Source: Saccharospirillum sp.
GTDB taxonomy: Bacteria > Pseudomonadota > Gammaproteobacteria > Pseudomonadales > Natronospirillaceae
Direction: 5' to 3'
Assembly: GCA_018402545.1 (NCBI GenBank)
Contig: JAGYIL010000001.1
Span: 62,001 to 126,000, forward strand
Length of the DNA stretch: 64,000 nt
In this document: in pieces, positions 1-8,288 of the stretch
Layout of the letters: each line of letters starts with the position of its first letter
Numbering within the stretch: position 1 is the stretch's first letter
The notes under the pieces: model-generated
What the model was told of the DNA's origin: nothing
What the model saw: only the letters and a program-made list of their open reading frames with translations
Database searches by the model: none
Program-made: the position numbers and the translations under genes

Positions 1-5
1 GTGTA

Positions 6-275
6 TCAGCCACCGGAGAGCGCTTGCAGCACCTGCACATCAGACGACGGCTGCAGTGAGTCAGACAGGGTGTTTCGATCCTGAATCAGGGTGCCGTCAA
101 TAAAGACAGCGATGTTTTTCCGCAGCCGGTGCTGGTCATCCAGAATGTAGCCTGCGAGCGCTGGGTTTTCAGCAAAAATCTGATGCAGCGCGTTGGCCAC
201 GGTGTCTGCCTGAAGTTCGCGAGGCGGACTCAACACATGACGTTGCAGATTGGGCGTGAAGGTAACGGTGATCAT
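6..275 (-). CDS. MoaD/ThiS-like sulfur-carrier protein
   Basis: The 89-residue product ends in Leu-Ser-Gly-Gly, the flexible di-glycine tail of ubiquitin-fold sulfur carriers. In that family the terminal glycine is adenylated and thiocarboxylated so that the protein can donate sulfur for molybdopterin, thiamin or similar cofactors. I start it at the ATG at 275 (M-I-T-V-T-F), where a beta-grasp strand begins. The same frame stays open to 500, but the extra 75 residues look non-coding. No E1-like or MoaE/ThiG partner lies in the window, so the pathway is unknown. Function rests on length, fold pattern and tail only. Confidence 0.65.
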   Translation of the reverse strand: MITVTFTPNLQRHVLSPPRELQADTVANALHQIFAENPALAGYILDDQHRLRKNIAVFIDGTLIQDRNTLSDSLQPSSDVQVLQALSGG

Positions 276-523
276 AGGCTTTGCCCGGTTGCGATGACCT
301 GGCCAGCATAGCTCAGCTTTTTTGCCTTGTCCTGTGGTGCTTGAACGCCAAATCCCGCTGAAGACGAAAGGCTTTTTCACTGCTAACGGACTTTGGGAGC
401 AGCCCTTAAATGGCGGTTCTATAATTCCCCGTTCTGACGCGTTCGTTCTATACTCAATGAACAAGCCAGGGGCTTCCCGGAGGTTGGCTTGCAACAACAA
501 AAAGACTCAATGGAGACAACGGA

Positions 524-931
524 ATGGACGTAGCAACCCTGAACATCTGGGCAATTCTGCTGGCATCACTCATCGGTTTTGCAGTCGGCGCCCTCTGGTA
601 CTCCCCCCTGCTGTTTGCCAATGTCTGGATGCGCGAAGCCGGACTCGACGAAGAAAAAATAAAGTCAGCCAACATGCCCAAAATCTTTGGGCTGTCGTTT
701 ATCTTTTTGCTGATCATGGCCTATTGCCTGGCCATGTTTCTGAATACGCCCGAGATTAACGCAGGCACCGGTGCCTTTTATGGCTTCTTAACCGGCTTTG
801 GCTGGTTGCTGTTTGCCTTTGGTGTGACCGGGCTGTTTGAACAGCGAAGCTGGCACTATATTCTGATTCATGGTGGCTATTGGACCGTTGTGTTTACATT
901 GATGGGCCTGATTCTGGGTGCCTGGCGTTAA
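524..931 (+). CDS. DUF1761 family integral membrane protein
   Basis: A 135-residue protein with four hydrophobic segments (about residues 7-28, 53-72, 81-103 and 112-132). An early A-L-W-Y-S-P-L-L-F motif is typical of DUF1761 proteins, which are small inner-membrane proteins of unknown role. The start at 524 is preceded by a GGAGA ribosome-binding sequence. It is transcribed away from the sulfur-carrier gene and lies 85 bp before the EamA transporter, with which it may share a transcript. The family call is good; no function can be assigned. Confidence 0.8.
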   Translation: MDVATLNIWAILLASLIGFAVGALWYSPLLFANVWMREAGLDEEKIKSANMPKIFGLSFIFLLIMAYCLAMFLNTPEINAGTGAFYGFLTGFGWLLFAFGVTGLFEQRSWHYILIHGGYWTVVFTLMGLILGAWR

Positions 932-1016
932 CAGCTGTTGCAACGCTCCGTGCAGATGCATTCAGGCGTTTGCCGGAGTAGACTCCGGGTTCATTTTTGG
1001 CCTCTGATTACGAACC

Positions 1017-1991
1017 ATGTCCACTGCTATTACTGCACCGGGTACTGCTGCCCGCCAGAAGGTAACGGGGCTGGGCTTTGCCCTGCTGTCTGCGCTGGCC
1101 TTTGGCGGCTCTGGTGCCTTTGCCAAACCGCTGATGGTCGCGGGCATGTCGCCGCTGCATGTGACCTGGCTGCGCTTGCTGGGCATGGTGTTGATTCTGT
1201 TGCCGGTCGCCTGGCATTACCGGCGTTTGTTGCGAACCCAATGGCGCCTACTGATCGCCTATGGCGTGTTCCCCATCGCCGGTGTTCAGGCGCTTTATTT
1301 TGGCGCCGTCTCCCGTATTCCCGTTGCCATTGCGTTGCTGATTGAGTTCCTTGGACCCGTGCTGGTGTTGCTCTGGGTAAGTCTGGTGCGCCGTCAGCCA
1401 GTAGCCGGTTCGGCGATTCTGGGTGTGGCGCTGGCCGTTTTGGGCCTGGCGGGTCTGCTGGAAGTCTGGGATGGTTTGATACTGGACCCACTCGGCTTGT
1501 TGCTCGCGGCTGGTGCTGCGGTGGGCCAGGCGTCTTTCTTTTTACTATCCGACGCAGCGCAGGACGATGTCGAACCCCTTGCACTCATTTCCATTGGCGG
1601 CGTTGTAGCCTTTCTTGCTCTGTCGCTGATCGCTCAGCCCTGGACGTTACCCTGGTCGATACTGGCGGGCGACATCACCATTGCTGGCATACAAACGTCG
1701 GCGATGGTTTCAGTCGTTTGGCTGGGGTTAGTTGCTACTGCACTGGCGTATGTAACCGGCGTCGCCGCTATCCGGCGCTTGTCAGCCCCGGTAGCAGGTG
1801 GTGTGGCCTATTTGGAAGTGGTGACTGCCATTGTGCTGGCCTGGTTGTTGTTGGGTGAGGCGTTATCCACCGCGCAATTGGCGGGGGCTCTGGTCGTTAT
1901 TGCCGGGGCATATCTGGCGCAACGGGCAACACCAGCCGAGAGTCCGCATCCGGAGATTACTTTGGAGGCTAATGACCAGCCCTCAAGTTAA
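1017..1991 (+). CDS. EamA/DMT-family permease
   Basis: A 324-residue protein with about ten transmembrane helices arranged as two EamA repeats (roughly residues 18-147 and 160-305), the architecture of RhaT/YdcZ-type drug and metabolite exporters in the inner membrane. The first repeat opens with a glycine-rich helix (A-L-A-F-G-G-S-G-A-F) and the second ends in a typical L-L-L-G-E-A helix. The C-terminal tail after residue 306 is short and polar. The substrate cannot be read from sequence. A palindromic element follows 50 bp after the stop. Confidence 0.88.
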   Translation: MSTAITAPGTAARQKVTGLGFALLSALAFGGSGAFAKPLMVAGMSPLHVTWLRLLGMVLILLPVAWHYRRLLRTQWRLLIAYGVFPIAGVQALYFGAVSRIPVAIALLIEFLGPVLVLLWVSLVRRQPVAGSAILGVALAVLGLAGLLEVWDGLILDPLGLLLAAGAAVGQASFFLLSDAAQDDVEPLALISIGGVVAFLALSLIAQPWTLPWSILAGDITIAGIQTSAMVSVVWLGLVATALAYVTGVAAIRRLSAPVAGGVAYLEVVTAIVLAWLLLGEALSTAQLAGALVVIAGAYLAQRATPAESPHPEITLEANDQPSS

Positions 1992-2041
1992 ATTCGACTG
2001 AGGGTATAAGGTCTGAGGCTTCTAGTTTAACCCCAGGATAA

Positions 2042-2168
2042 GTGTCAGCTGCCGGGTAGGCTTAGCCGGGGTAGTCCGCAACAAGGATGCTGCGGTCTAG
2101 GCCCCATGGATGGGTTGAGTGGGCGGCACTCCGCCCGACCCCGGCTAAGCCTACCCGGTGGCCGACAC
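2042..2168. repeat. Three-stem intergenic palindrome, copy 1 (long variant)
   Basis: The outer arms 2042-2072 and 2137-2168 are complementary over about 30 bp. Inside sit a hairpin around 2078-2094 (GCAGCA, loop AGGA, TGCTGC, with a mismatch at the loop) and a second around CCCATGGATGGG at 2103-2114. This copy carries about 14 extra bases forming a third hairpin (GGGCGG-CACT-CCGCCC, 2120-2135). It lies between the EamA gene and the hydroxy-acid dehydrogenase gene. Confidence 0.85.
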
Positions 2169-2226
2169 GACCCCAGTGGCAGTGAATGTAACGAGCCTGG
2201 ATTCTTAGTTTAAGGAAGTGTGTTTC

Positions 2227-3381
2227 ATGGCAAAGCCCTGTGATGTTCTCGATTATCAGCGACTGGCCCGTCGTCGGGTTCCTCGGATGTTTTACGATTA
2301 TGCAGACTCCGGTTCCTGGTCCGAGTCGACTTACCGGGCGAATGCATCGGATTTTGACAAGCTGAAATTTCGTCAGCGTGTCGCCGTTGATATGAGTGAT
2401 CGTAATCTTGAAACCACCATGGTTGGCCAGACAGTGTCGATGCCATTGGCGCTGGCGCCGACGGGGTTGACCGGCTTGCAATGGGCTGATGGTGAAATTC
2501 ATGCTGCCCGGGCGGCGGAGAAAGCCGGCGTTCCGTTTACGTTGTCGACCATGAGTATTTGTTCGATTGAGGATGTGGCTGCGCATACCTCCAAGCCGTT
2601 CTGGTTTCAGCTGTATGTGATGCGCGACCGGGATTTTATTGGCCGGTTGATTGACCGTGCCAAAGCTGCCGGATGTAGCGCCCTGGTCGTGACGCTGGAT
2701 CTTCAGATTCTGGGTCAGCGCCATAAAGATGTGCGTAATGGCCTCAGTGCCCCACCGTCGTTTAGTCTCAATAGCTTGTTACAGATTATGGCAAAACCCG
2801 GCTGGGCAATGCGTATGCTGGGCACCAAACGGCGTGGTTTTGGCAATGTAATTGGGCATGTCAAAGGGATCGAGAACATGACCTCGCTGTCGGAATGGTC
2901 GGCCAAGCAGCTGGACCCGAAATTGTCTTGGGATGACATCGCCTGGATCAAAGAGCGCTGGGGTGGGCCAATTATTCTTAAGGGAATTATGGACCCCGAA
3001 GACGCCAAACTGGCGGTAAAAACCGGCGCCGATGCCATTGTTGTGTCTAATCATGGGGGGCGTCAGCTTGATGGAGCACCCTCCACGATTGAAGTGCTGC
3101 CTGCAATTCTGGATGCGGTCGGTGATGACATGGAAGTTCATATTGATGGCGGAATTCACACCGGGCAGGCGATGTTGAAAGCACTGTGTCTCGGTGCCAA
3201 ATCCACCTATATTGGCCGGCCTTTCTTGTACGGTCTTGGCGCGGCCGGTGAAGCCGGTGTGAGTGATGTATTGCGAATTTTAAGGAATGAACTGGATGTC
3301 AGTTTGGCGCTGTGCGGCGAACGTGATATTCAGAAGGTCGGGCGCCATAACCTCTATAACCCGGATGTCTTCTCGCGTTAA
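2227..3381 (+). CDS. FMN-dependent alpha-hydroxy-acid dehydrogenase (L-lactate dehydrogenase-like)
   Basis: A 384-residue TIM-barrel flavoenzyme of the LldD/glycolate-oxidase family, which oxidises L-2-hydroxy acids to 2-oxo acids. The N-terminal Y-Q-R-L-A-R-R-R-V-P and F-Y-D-Y-A-D-S-G segments are typical. The active-site signature S-N-H-G-G-R-Q-L-D-G starts at residue 274, so His276 is the expected proton-abstracting base. The phosphate-binding I-D-G-G and Y-I-G-R-P segments follow. I choose the ATG at 2227 because AAGGAAG ends 9 bp upstream; the GTG at 2218 is too close. Lactate is the commonest substrate, but mandelate or other hydroxy acids are possible. Confidence 0.88.
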   Translation: MAKPCDVLDYQRLARRRVPRMFYDYADSGSWSESTYRANASDFDKLKFRQRVAVDMSDRNLETTMVGQTVSMPLALAPTGLTGLQWADGEIHAARAAEKAGVPFTLSTMSICSIEDVAAHTSKPFWFQLYVMRDRDFIGRLIDRAKAAGCSALVVTLDLQILGQRHKDVRNGLSAPPSFSLNSLLQIMAKPGWAMRMLGTKRRGFGNVIGHVKGIENMTSLSEWSAKQLDPKLSWDDIAWIKERWGGPIILKGIMDPEDAKLAVKTGADAIVVSNHGGRQLDGAPSTIEVLPAILDAVGDDMEVHIDGGIHTGQAMLKALCLGAKSTYIGRPFLYGLGAAGEAGVSDVLRILRNELDVSLALCGERDIQKVGRHNLYNPDVFSR

Positions 3382-4136
3382 CCAAAAATACCCAGGTACA
3401 GAAGTCGTGCGGCCATCAGGGTCAGCACGACCTTCAGAATCGGTTGCACCTGTTCGGCGGTAAAGCGTTCCAGAAAAATCCGCCCGGTGAGTGTGCCGAG
3501 GTAACCGGTGATCAGCATCAGGGCGATCATCAAATACCATTCAGTAAACACAAAGCCGAAAAAGCCAAAGAACACGACCTTCAGTAATTGCTGGCCACTG
3601 ATCATGGCCGCCAGGGTGCCGACCAGTGCAGTGCGCTCGGCAAACATCGATTTGATGGCGGCAAAGACAAAGGGTGCGACACCGCCGACGATCATGCCAA
3701 TAAAAGAGGTAACACCACCGAGCAGTGAAATGAATTTCCGGCCGGCGGGTAACGCAACAGTCGGAAACCAGGCGGTGTATAAAATAAAAGCCCCCATGGC
3801 GATTTGCAGGCCTTCCCCGGGCAAGCGCGTGGCGGCGCCCGCGCCGACGACCGAGCCAGCGAGGCTGCCGATGGAAAACCACAGCACCAGGCGCCAGTCG
3901 ACAAAGCGGTGCAACGTTGTTAATCGCCCTAGGTTGGAGCCAAGCTGCACCACGCCATGAACCGGAATGACCGCAGTGGCTGGCAGCAGGTTGGCCATGA
4001 TCGACAGCAGGGTGATGCCGCCACCGATTCCCAGCGCGGCGGTAATGGCTGAGGTCAGGTAGCTAACGAATACCAGGCTCCAGAACGCCAGTGCGCTCAG
4101 GGAATCCGGCATCCATTGGGTAAAGTGAACCAGCAT
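3378..4136 (-). CDS. TauE/SafE family membrane protein
   Basis: A 252-residue hydrophobic protein with seven to eight predicted helices and two glycine-rich TauE/SafE repeats: G-I-G-G-G-I-T-L-L near residue 37 and I-G-M-I-V-G-G-V-A-P near residue 145. Members export or import small sulfur- or carbon-containing anions such as sulfite, sulfoacetate or taurine-derived sulfite. Its stop codon overlaps that of the convergent dehydrogenase gene by 4 bp, leaving no room for a separate terminator between them. No sulfur-metabolism neighbour indicates the substrate. Confidence 0.85.
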   Translation of the reverse strand: MLVHFTQWMPDSLSALAFWSLVFVSYLTSAITAALGIGGGITLLSIMANLLPATAVIPVHGVVQLGSNLGRLTTLHRFVDWRLVLWFSIGSLAGSVVGAGAATRLPGEGLQIAMGAFILYTAWFPTVALPAGRKFISLLGGVTSFIGMIVGGVAPFVFAAIKSMFAERTALVGTLAAMISGQQLLKVVFFGFFGFVFTEWYLMIALMLITGYLGTLTGRIFLERFTAEQVQPILKVVLTLMAARLLYLGIFG

Positions 4137-4186
4137 GGTTAAAGGGCCCGTGTGACAATCAGAGCGCCATTGTACACTGCCAGGTG

Positions 4187-4717
4187 TTATTTGATGTGAG
4201 CCAGAACGTTCCGGAATTGTGGATGGTCAGCCCGGCCCAGCCATTCAAAAGCTACCATCTCAGTTGAAACAATATCGGCCCCTTGCTGCCGCAATCGCTG
4301 CAGCGCCAGTTCCCGGTTGGCAGGCAGCCGGGAGCCTACCGCATCGGCGACGACCCAGACCCGAAAGCCTGCGTCCAGCAAACCCAAAGAGGTTTGCAGC
4401 ACACAGATATGAGCTTCACAGCCACCAAGAATGACGTGTGTCCGGTGATCTTCTAACGCATTTAGCAGGCCGCTCTCGCAGGCATCGAAGGTATTCTTGT
4501 GCAGCGTTTGCTGGCAGTGCTGATAAATTCGATCGTCATTGGGCCCAAGCTTGTCGGGCGTTTGCTCGGTCCCGATAACGGGTACATCCAGCAACCCGGC
4601 AATAGTAGCCAGGGTGAGGGCCCGCTCAACCACCGCTTCGCCATCGCTGATTGCAGGCAAAAGCCTGCCCTGAAAATCGACCAGAACCAGGGTGGATTTT
4701 GCGGCTGACATTAGCAT
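4187..4717 (-). CDS. Isochorismatase-family cysteine hydrolase
   Basis: A 176-residue protein of the isochorismatase-like fold. The expected triad can be placed as Asp14 (L-V-D-F-Q-G), Lys74 (L-H-K-N-T-F-D-A-C) and Cys105 (E-A-H-I-C-V). Proteins of this short type, related to YcaC and nicotinamidases, hydrolyse amides or imides; isochorismate itself is unlikely without siderophore genes nearby. An AGGAG sequence sits 7 bp before the ATG at 4717, supporting this start over the in-frame ATG at 4711. It is separated by 50 bp from the TauE gene on the same strand. Confidence 0.85.
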   Translation of the reverse strand: MLMSAAKSTLVLVDFQGRLLPAISDGEAVVERALTLATIAGLLDVPVIGTEQTPDKLGPNDDRIYQHCQQTLHKNTFDACESGLLNALEDHRTHVILGGCEAHICVLQTSLGLLDAGFRVWVVADAVGSRLPANRELALQRLRQQGADIVSTEMVAFEWLGRADHPQFRNVLAHIK

Positions 4718-4808
4718 TATGGGGCTCCTTCGGGTCGATTTTGCCTAAGCAAGATTGGTTTGACGTTCATATTAGGGTGGAGATTCGTGTTTTACCACCA
4801 AGTACATT

Positions 4809-5417
4809 CCGTTCAGGGTGAGCCTGTCGAGCTCCCTTGGGGATATGGGCAAGCCGGTGAATGGTTGTGTGCTCCCCAAGGCCCTTCGACAGGCTCAGGG
4901 CGAACGGGGGTGGGCTGAGGTGGTACGGATCCTTATTCCGTTCGGGGTGAGCCTGTCGAACCCCCTTGGGGATATGGGTAAGCCGGTGGATGGTTTTGCT
5001 CCCCAAGGCCCTTCGACAGGCTCAGGGCGAACGGGGGTGGTCTGAGGTGGTACCGATCCTTAATCCGTTCGGGGTGAGCCTGTCGAACCCGTTTGGGGAT
5101 TGGGGTTAACCGGTGGGTGGTTGTGTTCCCCAAGGCCCTTCGACAGGCTCAGGGCGAACGGGGGTGGGCTGAGGTGGTACGGATCCTTAATCCGTTCGGG
5201 GTGAGCCTGTCGAACCCGTTTGGGGATTGGGGTTAACCGGTGGGTGGTTGTGCTCCCCAAGGCCCTTCGACGGGCTCAGGGCGAGCGGGGGTGGTCTGAG
5301 GTGGTACGGTTCATTATTCCGTTCGGGGTGAGCCTGTCGAACCCCCTTGGGGATATGGGTAAGCCGGTGGATGGTTTTGCTCCCCAAGGCCCTTCGACAA
5401 GCTCAGGGCGAACGGGG
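4809..5417. repeat. Five-unit tandem array of REP-type palindromes
   Basis: Units begin at 4809, 4938, 5065, 5192 and 5319, giving a period of 127-129 bp. Each unit is an imperfect palindrome: it opens with CCGTTCGGGGTGAGCCTGTC and closes with CTTCGACAGGCTCAGGGCG followed by AACGG. An inner pair (TTGGGG / CCCCAA) flanks a variable centre, and GGTGGTNCGGATCC-like spacers separate units. This is the widespread proteobacterial repeat with the CTGAGCCTGTCGAAGGG core. Such arrays are usually linked to transcription termination, mRNA protection or repeat mobility. Confidence 0.92.
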
Positions 5418-5421
5418 GATG

Positions 5422-5703
5422 CTATTGCTTGCTTTTCGCCAGCTCCTTTAGCAGACCCCAGTCCCCGTTTATCAATGCAATCTTCTTCTTTCTGCTCCAG
5501 CCTTTTATCCTGAGCTCCATCTTCAAGGCTTCCAATCGAGTTGGAAACGCGTCGCTAAAAACACAGGTAACAGGCCTACGATTGAACGTATAACAGTTGG
5601 GATCCGAGCCCGTTTTGTGCTGGAGTATCCGGTATTCAAGATTATCCGTGTGGCCCGTGTAATAGCTATTGTCGGAGCATTCTAGAAGGTAAACAAAGAA
5701 CAT
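5422..5703 (-). CDS. GIY-YIG domain nuclease
   Basis: A 93-residue single-domain protein of the GIY-YIG endonuclease superfamily. The opening V-Y-L-L-E-C-S-D-N-S-Y-Y-T-G-H-T carries the two tyrosine motifs. The R-I-L-Q-H segment supplies the conserved Arg, and the A-L-K-M-E-L-R-I-K-G helix supplies the metal-binding Glu. Members cleave DNA, but the role of these short stand-alone forms is not established. The stop codon lies only 4 bp beyond the end of the five-unit REP array, so the gene and array are adjacent with no other sequence between. Confidence 0.88.
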   Translation of the reverse strand: MFFVYLLECSDNSYYTGHTDNLEYRILQHKTGSDPNCYTFNRRPVTCVFSDAFPTRLEALKMELRIKGWSRKKKIALINGDWGLLKELAKSKQ

Positions 5704-5765
5704 GGTCTTCTCGGACGCTTTTTAATGACTATAGATTGATTGCCAAAAGAAGACCGTGCTGTCAG

Positions 5766-6527
5766 TCACACCAACAAATACCCCCCATCCACATTGACCA
5801 CGCTGCCGGTGGTGTAGCTGCTGGCATCGCTGGCCCAATATAGCACCTGGCCGGTCATTTCTTCCGGCTCGGCCGCGCGGCGCATCGGGATGTGTGGCAT
5901 CACCTGTTTCATCATGTCCGGGTTGTCGGTAATGGCGCTGGCAAACTTGGTTTTGGTCAGGCCGGGTAACAGGCAGTTCACGCGAATATTGTGGCGGGCC
6001 CACTCTTTGGCGTGGGCTTTGGTCATGGCGATCACGGCTGATTTGGTGATCGAGTACACGCCCTGGAAATCACCCGGGATCACACCATTGACCGAGGCGA
6101 TGTTGATGATGCTGCCGCCGGTTTTTTTCATCGACTGCCCAACCAGATTGGTCATGTAGAAATAGCCGCGAATGTTTACTTCCAGTGTTTTATTGAAGGC
6201 GTCTAGCGGTGTCTGGTCGATCGGGCCGAAGTAGGGGTTGGCTGCTGCGTTGTTGACCAGAATATCGATCTTGCCATGCTGTTCCAACAGGGTTTGAACG
6301 GTCAGTTCCATGGCGTGAAGGTCACCTATGTGGCACGCCGCCGCTTCCCCTTTACCGCCTTTCGCTTTTATTTCGTCAACCACGTCGGCGCAAGCCTCGG
6401 CCTTGCGGCTGGTGACGATGACATAGGCGCCCTGGTCGGCCAGTGCATGGGCAATGGCGGCACCGATGCCTTTGCTGGCGCCAGTGATCAGGGCAATTTT
6501 TCCGGTTAAGTCAAAAGGGTTGGTCAT
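5766..6527 (-). CDS. SDR-family oxidoreductase (last gene of the 4-hydroxyacyl-type operon)
   Basis: A 253-residue classical short-chain dehydrogenase/reductase. The NAD(P)-binding T-G-A-S-K-G-I-G is at residues 15-22, N-N-A-A at 92-95, and the catalytic Ser145, Tyr158 and Lys162 are in place. Gly-Gly-Tyr near the C terminus is typical of the family. It lies 43 bp after the histidine-phosphatase gene, so it is probably the last gene of the five-gene operon. It may act on a hydroxyacyl-CoA or free hydroxy/keto acid intermediate; substrate and cofactor preference are inferred from context only. Confidence 0.87.
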   Translation of the reverse strand: MTNPFDLTGKIALITGASKGIGAAIAHALADQGAYVIVTSRKAEACADVVDEIKAKGGKGEAAACHIGDLHAMELTVQTLLEQHGKIDILVNNAAANPYFGPIDQTPLDAFNKTLEVNIRGYFYMTNLVGQSMKKTGGSIINIASVNGVIPGDFQGVYSITKSAVIAMTKAHAKEWARHNIRVNCLLPGLTKTKFASAITDNPDMMKQVMPHIPMRRAAEPEEMTGQVLYWASDASSYTTGSVVNVDGGYLLV

Positions 6528-6570
6528 GGTTGCTCCGTTTTTATTTGAGCTGATGTCAGTGTGACGGCCA

Positions 6571-7245
6571 TTAATGAAACGTCAGCCAGTCGGGTTGGTC
6601 GATAAAGTGCTGAGTCTGGTTCATGCCTTGCAGGCGCCATTGGCCCCGTTGCGATGCAAGAGTGGTGACGGAGGCATTGTGCAAACCCAGGTTGATGCGC
6701 ATGGCTGCGGCGGCATCCAGTTTCAGCGCCTGGCAAACCAGGGCGGATATCACCCCGCCCGAGGTGAATATCCAGTGTGTTTTATCGTCATCCAGTGTCG
6801 ACAGCGCAGCGGCGGTTCGGGTGTTAAAGTCGGTCCAGCTTTCGGTGTAGGGCGCATCGGTGCCGGCATCAATCCAGCGCTCAAGTGCACCGCGAAACAC
6901 GGATAAAAACGCCCGGCCGGGGTGATCTTCGTGTCCCAGGTCCTGTTGCATTTGGGCCGGGTCCTGCCAGTCGGGGCGGTGCTGGCGAACGATGTCGAGA
7001 AAGTCGAATTCGTTCCAGCGGGCATCGGCGGTCGCGGCCACCTTGTCACCGATCTGCTCGGCAAAAGCCGACTCGCTCTGACGCTGACGCACCAGAGTGC
7101 CGCTGTGGCGCAGGGCCGGCTGCCAATAGGGCCGGTAGTAGTTGGCAAGATGCTGAATCTGCAATCGGCCCAGCGCACTCAACGAATCGTAATCGAGAAT
7201 GTCACGTGAGGCCTGGCCATGTCTTACCAGATAAACGGTGGCCAT
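6571..7245 (-). CDS. Histidine-phosphatase (phosphoglycerate mutase-like) protein
   Basis: A 224-residue member of the histidine phosphatase superfamily. Arg8-His9-Gly10 supplies the phospho-accepting histidine, and an acidic N-E-F-D-F motif follows at residues 78-82. The position that normally carries the second catalytic histidine (S-H-G-G) reads T-S-G-G at residues 161-164, so the active site is atypical and may be slow, altered or non-catalytic. Its ATG overlaps the stop of the upstream kinase gene as TAATG, implying translational coupling. Pairing with a kinase suggests control or repair of a phosphorylated acyl intermediate. Confidence 0.82.
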   Translation of the reverse strand: MATVYLVRHGQASRDILDYDSLSALGRLQIQHLANYYRPYWQPALRHSGTLVRQRQSESAFAEQIGDKVAATADARWNEFDFLDIVRQHRPDWQDPAQMQQDLGHEDHPGRAFLSVFRGALERWIDAGTDAPYTESWTDFNTRTAAALSTLDDDKTHWIFTSGGVISALVCQALKLDAAAAMRINLGLHNASVTTLASQRGQWRLQGMNQTQHFIDQPDWLTFH

Positions 7246-8288
7246 TAGTCGGTCAGCTCATGGCAGCGGTGGTGCAGGTGGGCGACCACGGTGCCGAAAC
7301 CGGCAAAGCGTTTGTCCTGGGTCTGTCCCTGATAAAACCGCGCGTAAATCTGTTGCAGTATGCCGGCCAGGCGAAACAGCCCGAAGACGGAGTAAAACCG
7401 AAAATCGACAGGCGTCAGCCCGCGTGCGTCAAAGTAAGCAGCCACCAGTTCATCGCGAGTCATCATGCCGGGCAGATGAGTGGGCTGCGGGCGAATGGCG
7501 AGCATGGCCGGGTGGTCGTTGGCTTCAACCCAATAGGCAAGGGCGGTGCCTAAATCCATCAGCGGGTCGCCGAGGGTCGCCAGCTCCCAGTCGAGCACGC
7601 CGCGCACATGGAAGTCACTCGGGTCGAGTACCAGGTTGTCGAACCGGTAGTCGTTGTGAATCAGGCAGGCAGGTAGTTCTTCGGGCTGATGCTTTGCAAG
7701 CCATTGACCGATGTCGTCGAAGGTGGGCACATCGGGTGTTTGGGCGCGGGCCAGTCGCTCAGTCCAGCTGGTTACCTGGCGTTCTATGTAACCCTCGCCT
7801 TTGCCGAGCGCTGATAAGCCTGTGGCTTTTACATCAATGCCGTGCAACTCGGCGAGGCCGTTAATGAAGACCTGGCAAAGGTGGCGGCATTGGTCTGCCG
7901 TGAGGTCGCCAGGCGGTGTTCGGCGCAGTATCAGCCCGGGAATGGCCTGCATCAGGTAATAATCGCAACCGAGTACAGGCGAGTCGGTCACAATCAGACG
8001 CACAGACGGGGCTTTCGGGTAGTGCGGGTGCAACGCCTGCATCAGCTCGGCTTCGCGCACCATGTTGTGCGCCCCTTTTGGCAGGGGGCCGTGCGGTGGC
8101 CGACGTAGAATCAACACCTGGTCCGGATACGCCAGTCGATAGGTGAGGTTCGAGGCGCCACCGGGAAACTGTGTAACCTCGGGCGTTCCGGTGAGGTCTG
8201 GCAGGTGCGTTTTCAGCTCCTGGTCCAGCGCGGCAACGTCCAGCGTCTCGCCCTGGCGCATGGCAATGGTGGGGTCGGTCTGGCTCAT
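7245..8288 (-). CDS. APH-fold phosphotransferase, ACAD10/LvaA-like acyl-CoA kinase
   Basis: A 347-residue aminoglycoside-phosphotransferase-fold kinase. The catalytic loop is His211-Asn212-Asp213 with Asn218, and the metal-binding motif is Asp233-Trp-Glu235. The glycine-rich F-P-G-G-A-S-N-L-T-Y segment at residues 41-50 is typical of the phosphotransferase domain of ACAD10/11 and of LvaA. Those enzymes phosphorylate the 4-hydroxyl of 4-hydroxyacyl-CoAs. It overlaps the upstream SDR gene by 4 bp and the downstream phosphatase by 1 bp. An antibiotic-kinase role is unlikely because it sits with an ACAD11-type dehydrogenase. Confidence 0.85.
   Translation of the reverse strand: MSQTDPTIAMRQGETLDVAALDQELKTHLPDLTGTPEVTQFPGGASNLTYRLAYPDQVLILRRPPHGPLPKGAHNMVREAELMQALHPHYPKAPSVRLIVTDSPVLGCDYYLMQAIPGLILRRTPPGDLTADQCRHLCQVFINGLAELHGIDVKATGLSALGKGEGYIERQVTSWTERLARAQTPDVPTFDDIGQWLAKHQPEELPACLIHNDYRFDNLVLDPSDFHVRGVLDWELATLGDPLMDLGTALAYWVEANDHPAMLAIRPQPTHLPGMMTRDELVAAYFDARGLTPVDFRFYSVFGLFRLAGILQQIYARFYQGQTQDKRFAGFGTVVAHLHHRCHELTD

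Noticed and set aside
4809-5417. Possible CRISPR array
   Set aside because: The period is 127 bp and each unit is itself a large palindrome with near-identical spacers; this is a REP-type tandem array. No cas genes are present.
7245-8288. Aminoglycoside resistance kinase
   Set aside because: The APH fold is shared, but operon context with an ACAD11-type dehydrogenase and the ACAD10-like N-terminal motif point to acyl-CoA metabolism.
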